Shown piece after piece: positions 11,815-19,985 of a stretch of DNA of 41,723 bases (positions within the stretch are counted from its first letter, which is position 1; each line of letters opens with the position of its first letter). A model generated the notes under the pieces. That model did not search any database and was not told the DNA's origin. It saw only the letters and a program-made list of their open reading frames with translations. Source of the DNA: Patescibacteria group bacterium (lineage in GTDB: Bacteria; Patescibacteriota; Patescibacteriia; Patescibacteriales; JAQTRU01); contig JAQUPG010000014.1 in NCBI GenBank assembly GCA_028716725.1, forward strand, positions 1 to 41,723, read 5' to 3'. The translations under genes were made by a program, and so were the position numbers.

Positions 11815-12853
11815 ATCTATAATTGTTTTAATTATTATTTTTCTCGCCTTGGCCGGTGTTTTTTATTGGCGCGGAATAAATTCGGCTGTTAGCAAAACCG
11901 GAGAAGATACTCTGTTTTTGGTTTCTCCTGGGGAAAGCGTAAGCCAAATAGGAAAAAATTTAACGGAAGCAAACCTGATTAAGTCAGAATTTTATTTTAA
12001 GGCCTATATCCGCAATAATGATTTAGAGGCGAAATTGCAGGCGGGCGAATACGTTTTAAATTCAAGCCTTTCCATAAAAAAAATCGTACAAATTTTAACC
12101 GGCGGGCAGGCCCAAAGCGAGGAAAGAAACATAAAAATTATTGAAGGATGGAATATCCGGGAAATTTCCCAGTACTTTGAAAGAGAGGGCATGTTCCAGA
12201 GCGAAGAATTGTTGGAACTTGTCGGCTTCCCGCAAGTTGATTATCGCTACAATAAAGACATACCCAAGCCGAAAGATTATGCTCCCAGTTTTGATTTCTT
12301 GGCCGATAAGCCGGCTTATTATGGCTTAGAGGGTTATTTATTTCCGGATACTTACCGGGTTTTTAAAGATGCCACTTTGGACGATATAGTTCTGAAGATG
12401 CTTAATAATTTTGACAAAAAATTAACGCCGGAAATGCGCGCGGACATAAAAAAGCAGGATAAAACCATTTATGAAATCGTTACCATGGCTTCAATTATAG
12501 AAAAAGAGGTTAGGAATGAAGAAGACATGAAAATCGTTTCCGGAATTTTTTGGGACAGGATTAAAAATAAGCAGGCGCTTGAATCCTGCGCGACCTTGGC
12601 TTACGTCTTGGGCGTTAATAAGCCGCAATATACGACCGAGGACACGAAAATTGATTCGCTTTATAATACTTATAAGAACAGGGGACTGCCGCCCGGGCCG
12701 ATTTCCAATCCGGGCTTGAAAGCGATAAAAGCCGCGATTTATCCTACCTATACGGATTATAATTATTTTTTAAGCCGACCGGACACGGGGGAAACGGTTT
12801 TTTCTAAGACTTATGAGGAGCATATAAGAAATAAAGCGAAATACTTAAAATAA
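11777..12853 (+). CDS. mltG: Endolytic transglycosylase MltG
   Basis: Single TM then VSPGESVSQIGKNLTEANLI...TIYEIVTMASIIEKEVRNEEDMKIVSGIFWDRIKNKQALESCATLAYVLG; start may be ATG 11798. Confidence 0.95.
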   Translation: MPPLRKNMLAKIKSIIVLIIIFLALAGVFYWRGINSAVSKTGEDTLFLVSPGESVSQIGKNLTEANLIKSEFYFKAYIRNNDLEAKLQAGEYVLNSSLSIKKIVQILTGGQAQSEERNIKIIEGWNIREISQYFEREGMFQSEELLELVGFPQVDYRYNKDIPKPKDYAPSFDFLADKPAYYGLEGYLFPDTYRVFKDATLDDIVLKMLNNFDKKLTPEMRADIKKQDKTIYEIVTMASIIEKEVRNEEDMKIVSGIFWDRIKNKQALESCATLAYVLGVNKPQYTTEDTKIDSLYNTYKNRGLPPGPISNPGLKAIKAAIYPTYTDYNYFLSRPDTGETVFSKTYEEHIRNKAKYLK

Positions 12854-12870
12854 TATTTTTTTACTTCCCC

Positions 12871-12901
12871 AAAGCCTTCCGATTCTGCACGGGAGGCTTT
12901 T
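12871..12901 (+). terminator. Rho-independent terminator after mltG
   Basis: aaagccttccgattctgcacgggaggctttt. Confidence 0.7.
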
Positions 12902-13020
12902 GTTGACAGAAGATTTTTATTTTGTTAAGGTTTTATATTAAATTAAGGGTTTTTGTGGTTTTAAAAGCTGTTTGTTCATTCTTAACTATAATCATTAATA
13001 AAGAAAGCGAGGGAAAGAAG

Positions 13021-13548
13021 ATGGGACAGCGGGTAGTGGTTGAAGAGCTAACCCCGAGAAGCTTTTCGCCTTTTGGCGCATTTATTGATTTGGTAGTTCC
13101 AAATACTGAATCCATAGGGGAAAGACCCGTAACGTTTTTCCGCGATATGGCTCAACTTAATCTTGGAGGGACTACTCAGGCAAGTTTTTCCATCTGTCAG
13201 GTGGAAGAACGACCGGCAGTAGTGGATAAAACCGAGTTTCATTCTCATTGCGGGGAGGCGATTTTGCCTTTAGACGGAGATGTTTTGATCCATGTTGCGC
13301 CGGCTACGCCCGGTAATAAAGTTCCGGTCGAGAAGATCAAAATTTTCCGTGTACGTCGGGGAACCCTGGTCATCCTTAAGCCAGGCGTTTGGCATCATGC
13401 GCCGTTTTTCCTCAAGGGTGAAGATGAGAATTTCCTGGAAATCAACGTCCTGATTGTCTTGCCGGAACGGACTTATACCAATGACTGCCAGGTAGTTGAC
13501 CTGGACAAAAGTCAGCAGGTGGAAATTGTGTTGAAGACTGATGCCTGA
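13021..13548 (+). CDS. Cupin-like protein, possible ureidoglycolate lyase (AllA)-like fold
   Basis: RVVVEELTPRSFSPFGAFID...FHSHCGEAILPLDGDVLIHVAPA...FRVRRGTLVILKPGVWHHAPF; supplied ORF start 12922 probably too early. Confidence 0.75.
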   Translation: MGQRVVVEELTPRSFSPFGAFIDLVVPNTESIGERPVTFFRDMAQLNLGGTTQASFSICQVEERPAVVDKTEFHSHCGEAILPLDGDVLIHVAPATPGNKVPVEKIKIFRVRRGTLVILKPGVWHHAPFFLKGEDENFLEINVLIVLPERTYTNDCQVVDLDKSQQVEIVLKTDA

Positions 13549-13567
13549 GTGTTTTTATGATGTTTAT

Positions 13568-13604
13568 TCCGGGAGGTCGGTTTTTACCGCCTTCCGGATT
13601 TTTT
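13568..13604 (+). terminator. Rho-independent terminator
   Basis: ccgggaggtcggtttttaccgccttccggatttttt. Confidence 0.85.
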
Positions 13605-13624
13605 ATTTTTATTTTTGGCAGCTC

Positions 13625-13652
13625 TTGACAGGTTTTTTTAGTATGATAATAT
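13625..13652 (+). promoter_or_regulatory. Promoter of Rrf2 gene
   Basis: TTGACA-N16-TAATAT. Confidence 0.65.
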
Positions 13653-13656
13653 ATAA

Positions 13657-13679
13657 ATACCTACTAAAATAGTGTGTAT
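13657..13679 (+). promoter_or_regulatory. Candidate Rrf2 operator (imperfect palindrome over the expected +1)
   Basis: ATACctACTAaaaTAGTgtGTAT, 8 of 11 mirrored pairs match. Confidence 0.5.
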
Positions 13680-13695
13680 TATATACCTCAAATTA

Positions 13696-13765
13696 TGTCC
13701 CCCTTCGAAAGGGGGACAAAGGGGTTAAATTAACCTCCCCAACCCCTCCTTTCGAAGGAGGGCAC
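13696..13765. repeat. GC-rich palindromic repeats
   Basis: tcccccttcgaaagggggac ... cccctcctttcgaaggaggg. Confidence 0.75.
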
Positions 13766-13775
13766 TAAAAGAAGT

Positions 13776-14177
13776 ATGAAATTCTCCACACGGACAACTT
13801 ACGGGCTTAGGGCCATGATTAGGCTGGCTGGCCATAAAGATAAAAAACCCTTGCCCCTGCCTAATATTGCCAAAGCGGAAAATATTTCTTTAGGTTATCT
13901 AGAAAGCATGTTTTCTGATTTAAAGAAGGGCGGTTTAGTTAAGGCCGGCAAAGGCGTAAAGGGCGGATACCAATTAGGCAAACCGGCAAATAAAATTACG
14001 GTTTTTGACATCGTTAGAGTTTTAGAAGGAAAAATGAGTTTATTCCATTGCTTAGCCGAAGACGGCCGGGTTTATTGCAACGCCGGTTGCCGGTGCGGTG
14101 CGGCTTTAGTTCTGTCTAAAGTGCAGAAGTCATTAAAAAAAACTTTAAAAGGGATTAAGTTGAGCGATTTAATATGA
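13776..14177 (+). CDS. Rrf2/IscR-family transcriptional regulator
   Basis: MKFSTRTTYGLRAMIRLAGH...KAENISLGYLESMFSDLKKGGLVKAGKGVKGGYQLGKPANKITVFDIVRVLEG; Cys cluster HCLAEDGRVYCNAGCRC. Confidence 0.95.
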   Translation: MKFSTRTTYGLRAMIRLAGHKDKKPLPLPNIAKAENISLGYLESMFSDLKKGGLVKAGKGVKGGYQLGKPANKITVFDIVRVLEGKMSLFHCLAEDGRVYCNAGCRCGAALVLSKVQKSLKKTLKGIKLSDLI

Positions 14178-14914
14178 AATATTTTATTATTATTTTTTGT
14201 ATATTATTTTTCAGTTCGCCGGTCTTAGCCAGCGGTTTGCCGGATTTTGACGGCGACGGCGTTTTAGATAAAGATGAGATAGAAATATATGGGACTAATC
14301 AGAAAATAGCCGATACGGACGGAGACGGATTTAATGACTGGGTGGAATTAAATACAGGATATTCTCCGCTTAATCCCCAAAGAGTAAAGTTGGAAGATAG
14401 CGATTATGACGGGGACGGCCTGTCTGACAGGATGGAATTAAATTTCCATACGGATTTAACTAATCCGGATACGGACGGAGACGGATATAAAGACGGAGAA
14501 GAAATAAACGGCGGTTTTAACCCCTTGGCCGGCGATGGGGCGAAACTGGAAAAAAGAATAGAAGTTAATACAGGCGAGCAGGTTTTAAGTTATTGGCTGG
14601 GCGGAGTGAGATTAGGCAGTTTTCCGGTTTCTACCGGCAAAGCCAGTATGCCTACGCCCAAAGGCCGTTTTACCATTTATAATAAAGTGCCAAAGGCCTG
14701 GTCGGGAGCTTACGGTTTGTGGATGCCTTATTGGCTGGGCATGCAATTCGGAAAATTTGGAATTCACGAATTGCCGGTCTGGCCCAACGGCTATAAAGAA
14801 GGCGAAAACCATTTAGGCACGCCGGTTTCGCATGGCTGCATCCGTTTAGGTGTTGGGCCGGCTAAGTTGATTTACGACTGGACGCCGGTCGGGACGCCCG
14901 TGTTTATTTATTAA
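14174..14914 (+). CDS. L,D-transpeptidase (YkuD) with N-terminal thrombospondin type-3/EF-hand-like calcium repeats
   Basis: Signal peptide; DFDGDGVLDKDE, DTDGDGFNDWVE, DYDGDGLSDRME, DTDGDGYKDGEE; catalytic SHGCIRLG. Confidence 0.93.
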   Translation: MKYFIIIFCILFFSSPVLASGLPDFDGDGVLDKDEIEIYGTNQKIADTDGDGFNDWVELNTGYSPLNPQRVKLEDSDYDGDGLSDRMELNFHTDLTNPDTDGDGYKDGEEINGGFNPLAGDGAKLEKRIEVNTGEQVLSYWLGGVRLGSFPVSTGKASMPTPKGRFTIYNKVPKAWSGAYGLWMPYWLGMQFGKFGIHELPVWPNGYKEGENHLGTPVSHGCIRLGVGPAKLIYDWTPVGTPVFIY

Positions 14915-14977
14915 ATAACCTCACCCCCCAGCCCCTCTCCTAATTAGGAGAGGGGAGAAAGGGGAGAGGTATCATCT

Positions 14978-15340
14978 ATGTCTTATTCAAAAAAAGTTCT
15001 GAAGCATTTTAAAAATCCCCATAACCAGGGCGTGATTAAGAATGCGGACGCGGTTGGCAAAGTCGGCAATCCGACTTGCGGGGATGTAATGAAAATCTAC
15101 ATAAAAGTTAAGGATAATAAGATAAAAAATATAAAATTTGAGACTTTGGGCTGCGCCGCCGCGATTGCCGTATCTTCAGCCTTGACCGATATGGTAAAGG
15201 GCAAAACCATAGAGGAAGCTTTGAAAGTCACTAAAGATAAAATCGTAAAGGACTTAGGCGGCCTGCCTCCAGTCAAAATCCATTGTTCCATGCTCGGGGT
15301 TGAGGCCTTGCACGAAGCGATAAAAAATTATAAAAAATAA
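14978..15340 (+). CDS. iscU: IscU/NifU N-terminal-type Fe-S cluster scaffold
   Basis: YSKKVLKHFKNPHNQGVI...NPTCGDVMKIYIKVK...FETLGCAAAIAVSSALTDMVKG...KIHCSMLG; three conserved Cys. Confidence 0.95.
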   Translation: MSYSKKVLKHFKNPHNQGVIKNADAVGKVGNPTCGDVMKIYIKVKDNKIKNIKFETLGCAAAIAVSSALTDMVKGKTIEEALKVTKDKIVKDLGGLPPVKIHCSMLGVEALHEAIKNYKK

Positions 15341-15371
15341 AAAAACCGCCCAAGAATAGTGTCGGGCGGTC
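15339..15371 (-). terminator. Rho-independent terminator of minus-strand small gene
   Basis: gaccgcccgacactattcttgggcggtttttt on - strand. Confidence 0.85.
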
Positions 15372-15393
15372 TATGTCGTCTTTGTGAAATGAG

Positions 15394-15510
15394 CTACAGC
15401 TCCCTGGCTGCTTCCGGCCTGCGTTTGGTGGTTTTGGCAGCCGGTGTTCCGGTCGGCATGGGTTTCGGTCCGAATTTCGGCTTTTTGCGGGTTGCGGGTT
15501 TCTTTTTCAT
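15394..15510 (-). CDS. Very small basic Pro/Lys-rich protein (38 aa), absent from the ORF track
   Basis: MKKKPATRKKPKFGPKPMPTGTPAAKTTKRRPEAAREL; SD GGGAG upstream, terminator downstream. Confidence 0.65.
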   Translation of the reverse strand: MKKKPATRKKPKFGPKPMPTGTPAAKTTKRRPEAAREL

Positions 15511-15576
15511 GATATTCTCCCTTTGTTTGATAGTGTTATCCTTATTGTCTAATAAAAATTAATTTTTGTCAAAAAT

Positions 15577-16173
15577 ATGGCGGAAGTGAAGATTTTAATA
15601 AGAGGTTATACTTCGGCTGAAGAAGTAGAGGTAGCCGGAGAAGAAAGAACCTGCCCGACCATTAGTTTAGTCAGGGATAACGGGAAAATTATGATTGTTG
15701 ACCCGGGAGTTTTAAGAAACCCGGATGACCTAAGGGAAAAATTAAGGGAGGATGGTTTAACGACAGATGATATAGATTTTGTTTTTTTAACCCATTCCCA
15801 TCTTGACCATTACCGCAATACCGGCATGTTTGCCCGTGCCAAAGTTATAGAATATTTCGGAATCTGGGACGGGAACAAATGCGATGACTGGCAGGAACAG
15901 TTTAGTGAAGATATCAAAATCATAAAAACGCCCGGCCATGATTCCAGTTCCTTGACTCTTTTAGTTGAAACGGAAAAGGGGACGGTGGCGGTTTGCGGGG
16001 ACGTCTTTTGGAAAGAGAATTATCCGGAAAACGACCCTTACGCTTCTGACCCGGTAAAGTTAGCCGAGAGCCGGAAAAAAGTTTTAGAATCGGCTGATTT
16101 TGTCATTCCAGGGCACGGGAGCATGTTTTCCGCCAAGGGCAGATCAGCCTCTGGCCGAAAATTTAAAAAGTAA
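15577..16173 (+). CDS. Metallo-beta-lactamase-fold hydrolase (MBLAC1-like)
   Basis: VFLTHSHLDHYRNTGMF; KTPGHDSSSLTLLVETEKGTVAVCGDVFW; VIPGHG. Confidence 0.93.
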   Translation: MAEVKILIRGYTSAEEVEVAGEERTCPTISLVRDNGKIMIVDPGVLRNPDDLREKLREDGLTTDDIDFVFLTHSHLDHYRNTGMFARAKVIEYFGIWDGNKCDDWQEQFSEDIKIIKTPGHDSSSLTLLVETEKGTVAVCGDVFWKENYPENDPYASDPVKLAESRKKVLESADFVIPGHGSMFSAKGRSASGRKFKK

Positions 16174-16191
16174 AAGCTAAAAACTAAAATA

Positions 16192-16240
16192 ACCCGCCCG
16201 CCATCGCAAGCATGAGCTTGCTCAGGCGTTGCGGGCGGGT
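16192..16240. repeat. GC-rich nested palindrome immediately upstream of nifU-C
   Basis: acccgcccgccatcGCAAGCatgaGCTTGCtcaggcgttgcgggcgggt. Confidence 0.7.
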
Positions 16241-16248
16241 ATAAAAAT

Positions 16249-16500
16249 ATGGCAAAAAAGCAAGTAAAAAATAATATAGAAGATAAAATCAAAAAATCAA
16301 TAGAAAGAGTCCGGCCGAGCCTGCAGGCTGACGGCGGAGACATTGAATTTATCGGCTGGTATCCGGAAACCGGTATTGTCCAGGTGAGTTTAGTCGGCCA
16401 TTGCGCCCATTGCCCTATGTCGCAGATGACTTTAAAGCAGGGGATTGAAGCCGAAATTAAGAAGGCAGTGCCTGAGGTAAAGGAAGTGATTAACGCGTAA
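16249..16500 (+). CDS. NifU C-terminal domain protein (Nfu-type Fe-S scaffold)
   Basis: IKKSIERVRPSLQADGGDIEFIGWYPETGIVQVSLVGHCAHCPMSQMTLKQGIEAEIKKAVPEVKEV. Confidence 0.95.
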   Translation: MAKKQVKNNIEDKIKKSIERVRPSLQADGGDIEFIGWYPETGIVQVSLVGHCAHCPMSQMTLKQGIEAEIKKAVPEVKEVINA

Positions 16501-16526
16501 CGTGGAACGCATAACGCATAACGCTT
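16492..16526. repeat. Heptad tandem array, left flank of the S23 cassette
   Basis: AACGCGT AACGTGG AACGCAT AACGCAT AACGCTT. Confidence 0.9.
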
Positions 16527-16533
16527 TTAAAAT

Positions 16534-16878
16534 ATGGATTTTCATGATGAGCTTAAATTAACAATGCATCAATATGTAAAGTTGATATATAAACTGGCGA
16601 AGAATTTTCCTCAAGACGAATTGTATGGGGTAACTTCACAAATAAGAAGATCGGCTATTTCAATAATATTAAACTATATAGAAGGTTTCGCGAGGAGAAA
16701 AAGTGATAACTGTAAAGTTTATCGAAATTTTTTAGAAATTTCTTATGGATCGCTAAAAGAGTCGAAATATTTATTATTTTTTTCTTATGAAGAAAAATAT
16801 ATCATAGAGGAGGAATATAAGTCAGCGCTTTTATTAGCTGATAAAATTGGAAAAATGCTTTGGAGTTTAATAAAATAA
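16534..16878 (+). CDS. Four-helix bundle protein, S23 / 23S rRNA intervening-sequence protein family
   Basis: MDFHDELKLTMHQYVKLIYKLAKNFPQDELYGVTSQIRRSAISIILNYIEGFARRKSDNCKVYRNFLEISYGSLKESKYLL. Confidence 0.92.
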   Translation: MDFHDELKLTMHQYVKLIYKLAKNFPQDELYGVTSQIRRSAISIILNYIEGFARRKSDNCKVYRNFLEISYGSLKESKYLLFFSYEEKYIIEEEYKSALLLADKIGKMLWSLIK

Positions 16879-16885
16879 TTAGAAT

Positions 16886-16922
16886 ACGTGTAGCGCGTTA
16901 TGCGTTACGCGTTACGCGTTAT
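16886..16922. repeat. Heptad tandem array, right flank of the S23 cassette (inverted relative to the left)
   Basis: ACGTGTA GCGCGTT ATGCGTT ACGCGTT ACGCGTT AT. Confidence 0.9.
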
Positions 16923-18155
16923 ATGAGTATATATTTTGACCATAGTGCTACCACGCCGGTAGACAAAAAAGTGTTGAAAGAGATGATGCCGTATTTTAAC
17001 GAGAAGTTCGGCAACCCGTCGTCAATTCATAGTTTTGGCCAGGCGGCCATGGCCGGAGTTGATAAGGGGAGGGAACAGGTGGCCGAGTTTTTAAATTGCG
17101 AGCCGGAGGAAATAATTTTTACTTCTGGAGCAACCGAGTCTGATAACCTGGCTTTGCGGGGCGTTATTAGCGCAGTAAAAAGACAGGGCGCGAAAAAGCC
17201 GCATGTTATTACGACTTTGATTGAACATGATGCCGTGCTCCAGCCCTGTTTGGAAATGGAAAAAGAAGGCGTGGAAATTACCTTTTTACCGGTTAAACCC
17301 AACGGCGTGGTGGATTTGGAAAAATTAAAAAAAGCCATAAAGGACAATACGGTTTTGGTTTCCGTCATGTACGTTAACAGCGAAGTCGGCAGCATTCAGC
17401 CGATCAGAGAAATCGGCAAGATTATAGAAAAGGTAAATAGAAATAAGTTGAATGAATGGAAAAAAGGAAGGACTAAGGACAGGGGAGAAAAACCACGGCC
17501 GATTTATTTTCATACGGACGCGACCCAGGCCTTAAATTTCCTGCCTGGCAACACGAAATATCTTCATGTTGATTTGTTAAGCTTGTCCGGGCATAAAATT
17601 TACGGGCCAAAAGGCGTGGGCGCGCTGTTTGTTAAAAAAGATGTTCCGCTTAAGGCTATCCAGCTTGGCGGGCATCATGAAAAAAATTTAAGAAGCGGCA
17701 CGTTAAATGTACCCGGAATTGTGGGGTTAGGCGCGGCTATCAGTCTTTTGGACGAAGAAACTGTTAAAAACAATAATGCCAAAATCGCCAAACTGCGGAA
17801 TATGCTCGTGGACGGCATTAAGAAAAATATTCCGGACGTTATTTTAAATACTGACCGGGAAAACTCCACGCCAGGGCATGCTCATTTTTCTTTTTTGGGC
17901 GTGGAAGGGGAGTCAATTTTAATTGCCTTAGATTTAGAGGGAATTGCGGTTTCTACCGGTTCGGCTTGCGCTTCGGGTTCTCTTAAAGCTTCTCATGTTT
18001 TACTCGCTATGGGCATAAAAAAGGAAATTGCCCACAATTCCATCCGTTTTAGTTTAGGCAAGAATAATACGGAAGCGGAAATTAAAAGAGTTATAAAAAT
18101 TCTGCCGTCGATTATAAGGAAGTTAAGAGGAATGAATCCAGACTATAAGAAATAA
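16923..18155 (+). CDS. nifS: Cysteine desulfurase
   Basis: MSIYFDHSATTPVDKKVLKEMMPYFNEKFGNPSSIHSFGQ; LSGHKIYGPKGVGALFVK; STGSACASGS; ORF start 16860 reads through the repeat. Confidence 0.96.
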   Translation: MSIYFDHSATTPVDKKVLKEMMPYFNEKFGNPSSIHSFGQAAMAGVDKGREQVAEFLNCEPEEIIFTSGATESDNLALRGVISAVKRQGAKKPHVITTLIEHDAVLQPCLEMEKEGVEITFLPVKPNGVVDLEKLKKAIKDNTVLVSVMYVNSEVGSIQPIREIGKIIEKVNRNKLNEWKKGRTKDRGEKPRPIYFHTDATQALNFLPGNTKYLHVDLLSLSGHKIYGPKGVGALFVKKDVPLKAIQLGGHHEKNLRSGTLNVPGIVGLGAAISLLDEETVKNNNAKIAKLRNMLVDGIKKNIPDVILNTDRENSTPGHAHFSFLGVEGESILIALDLEGIAVSTGSACASGSLKASHVLLAMGIKKEIAHNSIRFSLGKNNTEAEIKRVIKILPSIIRKLRGMNPDYKK

Positions 18156-18214
18156 TAAAATAATCCCGCCCCTCTCAAAGGGCGGGACAGGTAAAATAAT
18201 ATAAAAAAGTATTG

Positions 18215-18246
18215 GGGATTCGACACCCTATAGGGTGTCGAATCCC
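18215..18246. repeat. Perfect 32-bp palindrome, same family as the one inside miaA
   Basis: GGGATTCGACACCCTATAGGGTGTCGAATCCC. Confidence 0.9.
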
Positions 18247-18382
18247 TTTATCGTAGAAAGATTGACTTTTTGGTATAATTATTATACTATAAATTATTCT
18301 CTCAAAGAGGGAGAATTTTTCTGTCAACGGACAGGTCCCGAGGCCAAGGGAGGAGGCCAAAATTAAAAACAGGAGGTATGCG

Positions 18383-19210
18383 ATGAAAACCATCGTGAGC
18401 CGCCGTTTATCAGTACATCAGGAGCATGAGTTCCTGCAGAAACTGGAGTCTGCTGGCCTCATTGGCAATCTTGCCCAGAGAGTTATTGAATCAAAGGGCA
18501 ATGATCTTGCCGTAAAAGTAGTGAGCTTGGTTCAAAGTGGCAAGTTAGTGCCAACGGCTAGCCAGAGCATAGCTCGCGCAATAATGGGCAATAATTTTTT
18601 TGGAGTGGAGGAGGCCATTAAGCACTTCAGAGTAAATCCGACTAATCAGCAACTCGCCGCTCTTTACGAGATTCCATTTCCCGAAGCGGTGCTCAGGGAA
18701 TTGAAGGATACGCATATTCTTGTAGCGGTATTCCCGCTTTCGATTTTGGAAATCCGCAACAGGGTGGGCTCCAAGTTGTTTTGTAAGCGGTTCAAGAGTA
18801 ATAATGAATCCTTTATGAGAGAGCATGGCGAATTAAGCTGGCAGTTGGTTTGTAAAACCGTGAATTATAATTTGATATGGAAAAGCTGGGAAGAACAATT
18901 GGAGCTTCTGGATGAAGACGATGAAGTGCCAACAGCTCAGGTGATGGTTTATACTATTCTTGGCCGTTACTTAGCTACTGGTGAATGCCTTTGTGAACGT
19001 TATTTTCACCGCACATCTACCATAGATTTTGAAAGCTACAGTAGTGATGTTCGTCGCGTCACCGTTCATTTTCATCCTCATCCTTATGAAGGTATTGCGG
19101 ATTCAGATCCGGGTCTCTCGCTTGAAACTTGGGGTGATTCCGGTGGCTCTAATGAAGTTATTTCGTCCGCTCGGAAAGTCCCGGTAGCAAGAATAAGGCT
19201 TGAGAGATAG
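18383..19210 (+). CDS. Hypothetical protein
   Basis: MKTIVSRRLSVHQEHEFLQKLESAGLIGNLAQRVIESKGNDLAVKV; strong SD aggagg; terminator downstream. Confidence 0.75.
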   Translation: MKTIVSRRLSVHQEHEFLQKLESAGLIGNLAQRVIESKGNDLAVKVVSLVQSGKLVPTASQSIARAIMGNNFFGVEEAIKHFRVNPTNQQLAALYEIPFPEAVLRELKDTHILVAVFPLSILEIRNRVGSKLFCKRFKSNNESFMREHGELSWQLVCKTVNYNLIWKSWEEQLELLDEDDEVPTAQVMVYTILGRYLATGECLCERYFHRTSTIDFESYSSDVRRVTVHFHPHPYEGIADSDPGLSLETWGDSGGSNEVISSARKVPVARIRLER

Positions 19211-19262
19211 CAAATTTGGACGCTTAAGATTTTAAACTTTGTTTTTTGTAAGAAGTATAACA

Positions 19263-19296
19263 AAACCCCCGAAGAGGAAATTATTCTCGGGGGTTT
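19263..19296. terminator. Terminator between convergent genes
   Basis: aaacccccgaagaggaaattattctcgggggttt. Confidence 0.8.
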
Positions 19297-19318
19297 ATTT
19301 TTTATGGTGATCTTTCTT

Positions 19319-19765
19319 TTAAAGGTCAAAATGTTTTTCAATTTCGGCCCAAGATTTGACGACGGTGGCGCGGGCGGCGACTTTAGGATATTCTTCCATT
19401 TTTTCCGGGTCGGGTTTAAAGGCTATCGGGTGTATTCTGCTTGAGAAGCGGTTTAATACCTCCGGTCGGTCATCAATCATATGAGTAAGATTTAGCCCGG
19501 CAGCAATTTTTCCTTTTTCTCTGCCTTTTTGGCAGATAATTATGTTTTCAGACAGTAGTCCTATTCTCCTTTGTAAATTTTTTCCCCTAAACCAGTTCCC
19601 CAGTTTAAATGCACCCTGGACTTGGGGGACAGCGGAGATGATATAGATATTTTCCGCTCCGAAATGTTCTATCATTTTCTTGAGAACTCTAAAGGCTCCT
19701 CTCGCTAGGCACATTTGCCCGCGCGGGCGTATAACCCCGCCGACATCCACCCCAATTTTCGTCAT
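19319..19765 (-). CDS. HAD-like/phosphatase-like protein
   Basis: MTKIGVDVGGVIRPRG...IYIISAVPQVQGAFKLGNWF...GLNLTHMIDDRPEVLNRF. Confidence 0.65.
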   Translation of the reverse strand: MTKIGVDVGGVIRPRGQMCLARGAFRVLKKMIEHFGAENIYIISAVPQVQGAFKLGNWFRGKNLQRRIGLLSENIIICQKGREKGKIAAGLNLTHMIDDRPEVLNRFSSRIHPIAFKPDPEKMEEYPKVAARATVVKSWAEIEKHFDL

Positions 19766-19795
19766 TTTTTCTTCCTCTTTTGGTTGTAAGGTGCA

Positions 19796-19835
19796 AAAAA
19801 TCCGCAATAATCTTGATAGTTGATTGCGGATTTTT
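19796..19835. terminator. Stem-loop with flanking A/T runs, possible bidirectional terminator
   Basis: aaaaatccgcaataatcttgatagttgattgcggattttt. Confidence 0.65.
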
Positions 19836-19985
19836 AATGATCTGGGAAAAAGATAGTTTAATCTTTTTGATTCAATTATCTTCTCCCCAGAACAGGTTAT
19901 ATTTAATTTTCATTTTTATAATATCATACTTAAATTTTTTTGTCAAATTTTTATTAAAAAATTGTTTAATTTTAGCCAAAATTTA

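Noticed and set aside
15359-15562. Plus-strand 67-aa ORF between iscU and the MBL gene
   Set aside because: It is antisense to a better-supported minus-strand small gene with SD and terminator, and begins inside that terminator.
16534-16878. Diversity-generating retroelement (S23 resembles Avd)
   Set aside because: No reverse transcriptase and no TR/VR pair seen in the window.
16534-16878. 23S rRNA intervening sequence
   Set aside because: The S23-family gene lies between nifU-C and nifS; no rRNA sequence is present.
18215-18246. tRNA T-arm-like GGGATTCGA...TCGAATCCC
   Set aside because: Simple palindrome; no acceptor, D or anticodon arms nearby. The same holds for 25885-25918. No tRNA gene found in the window.
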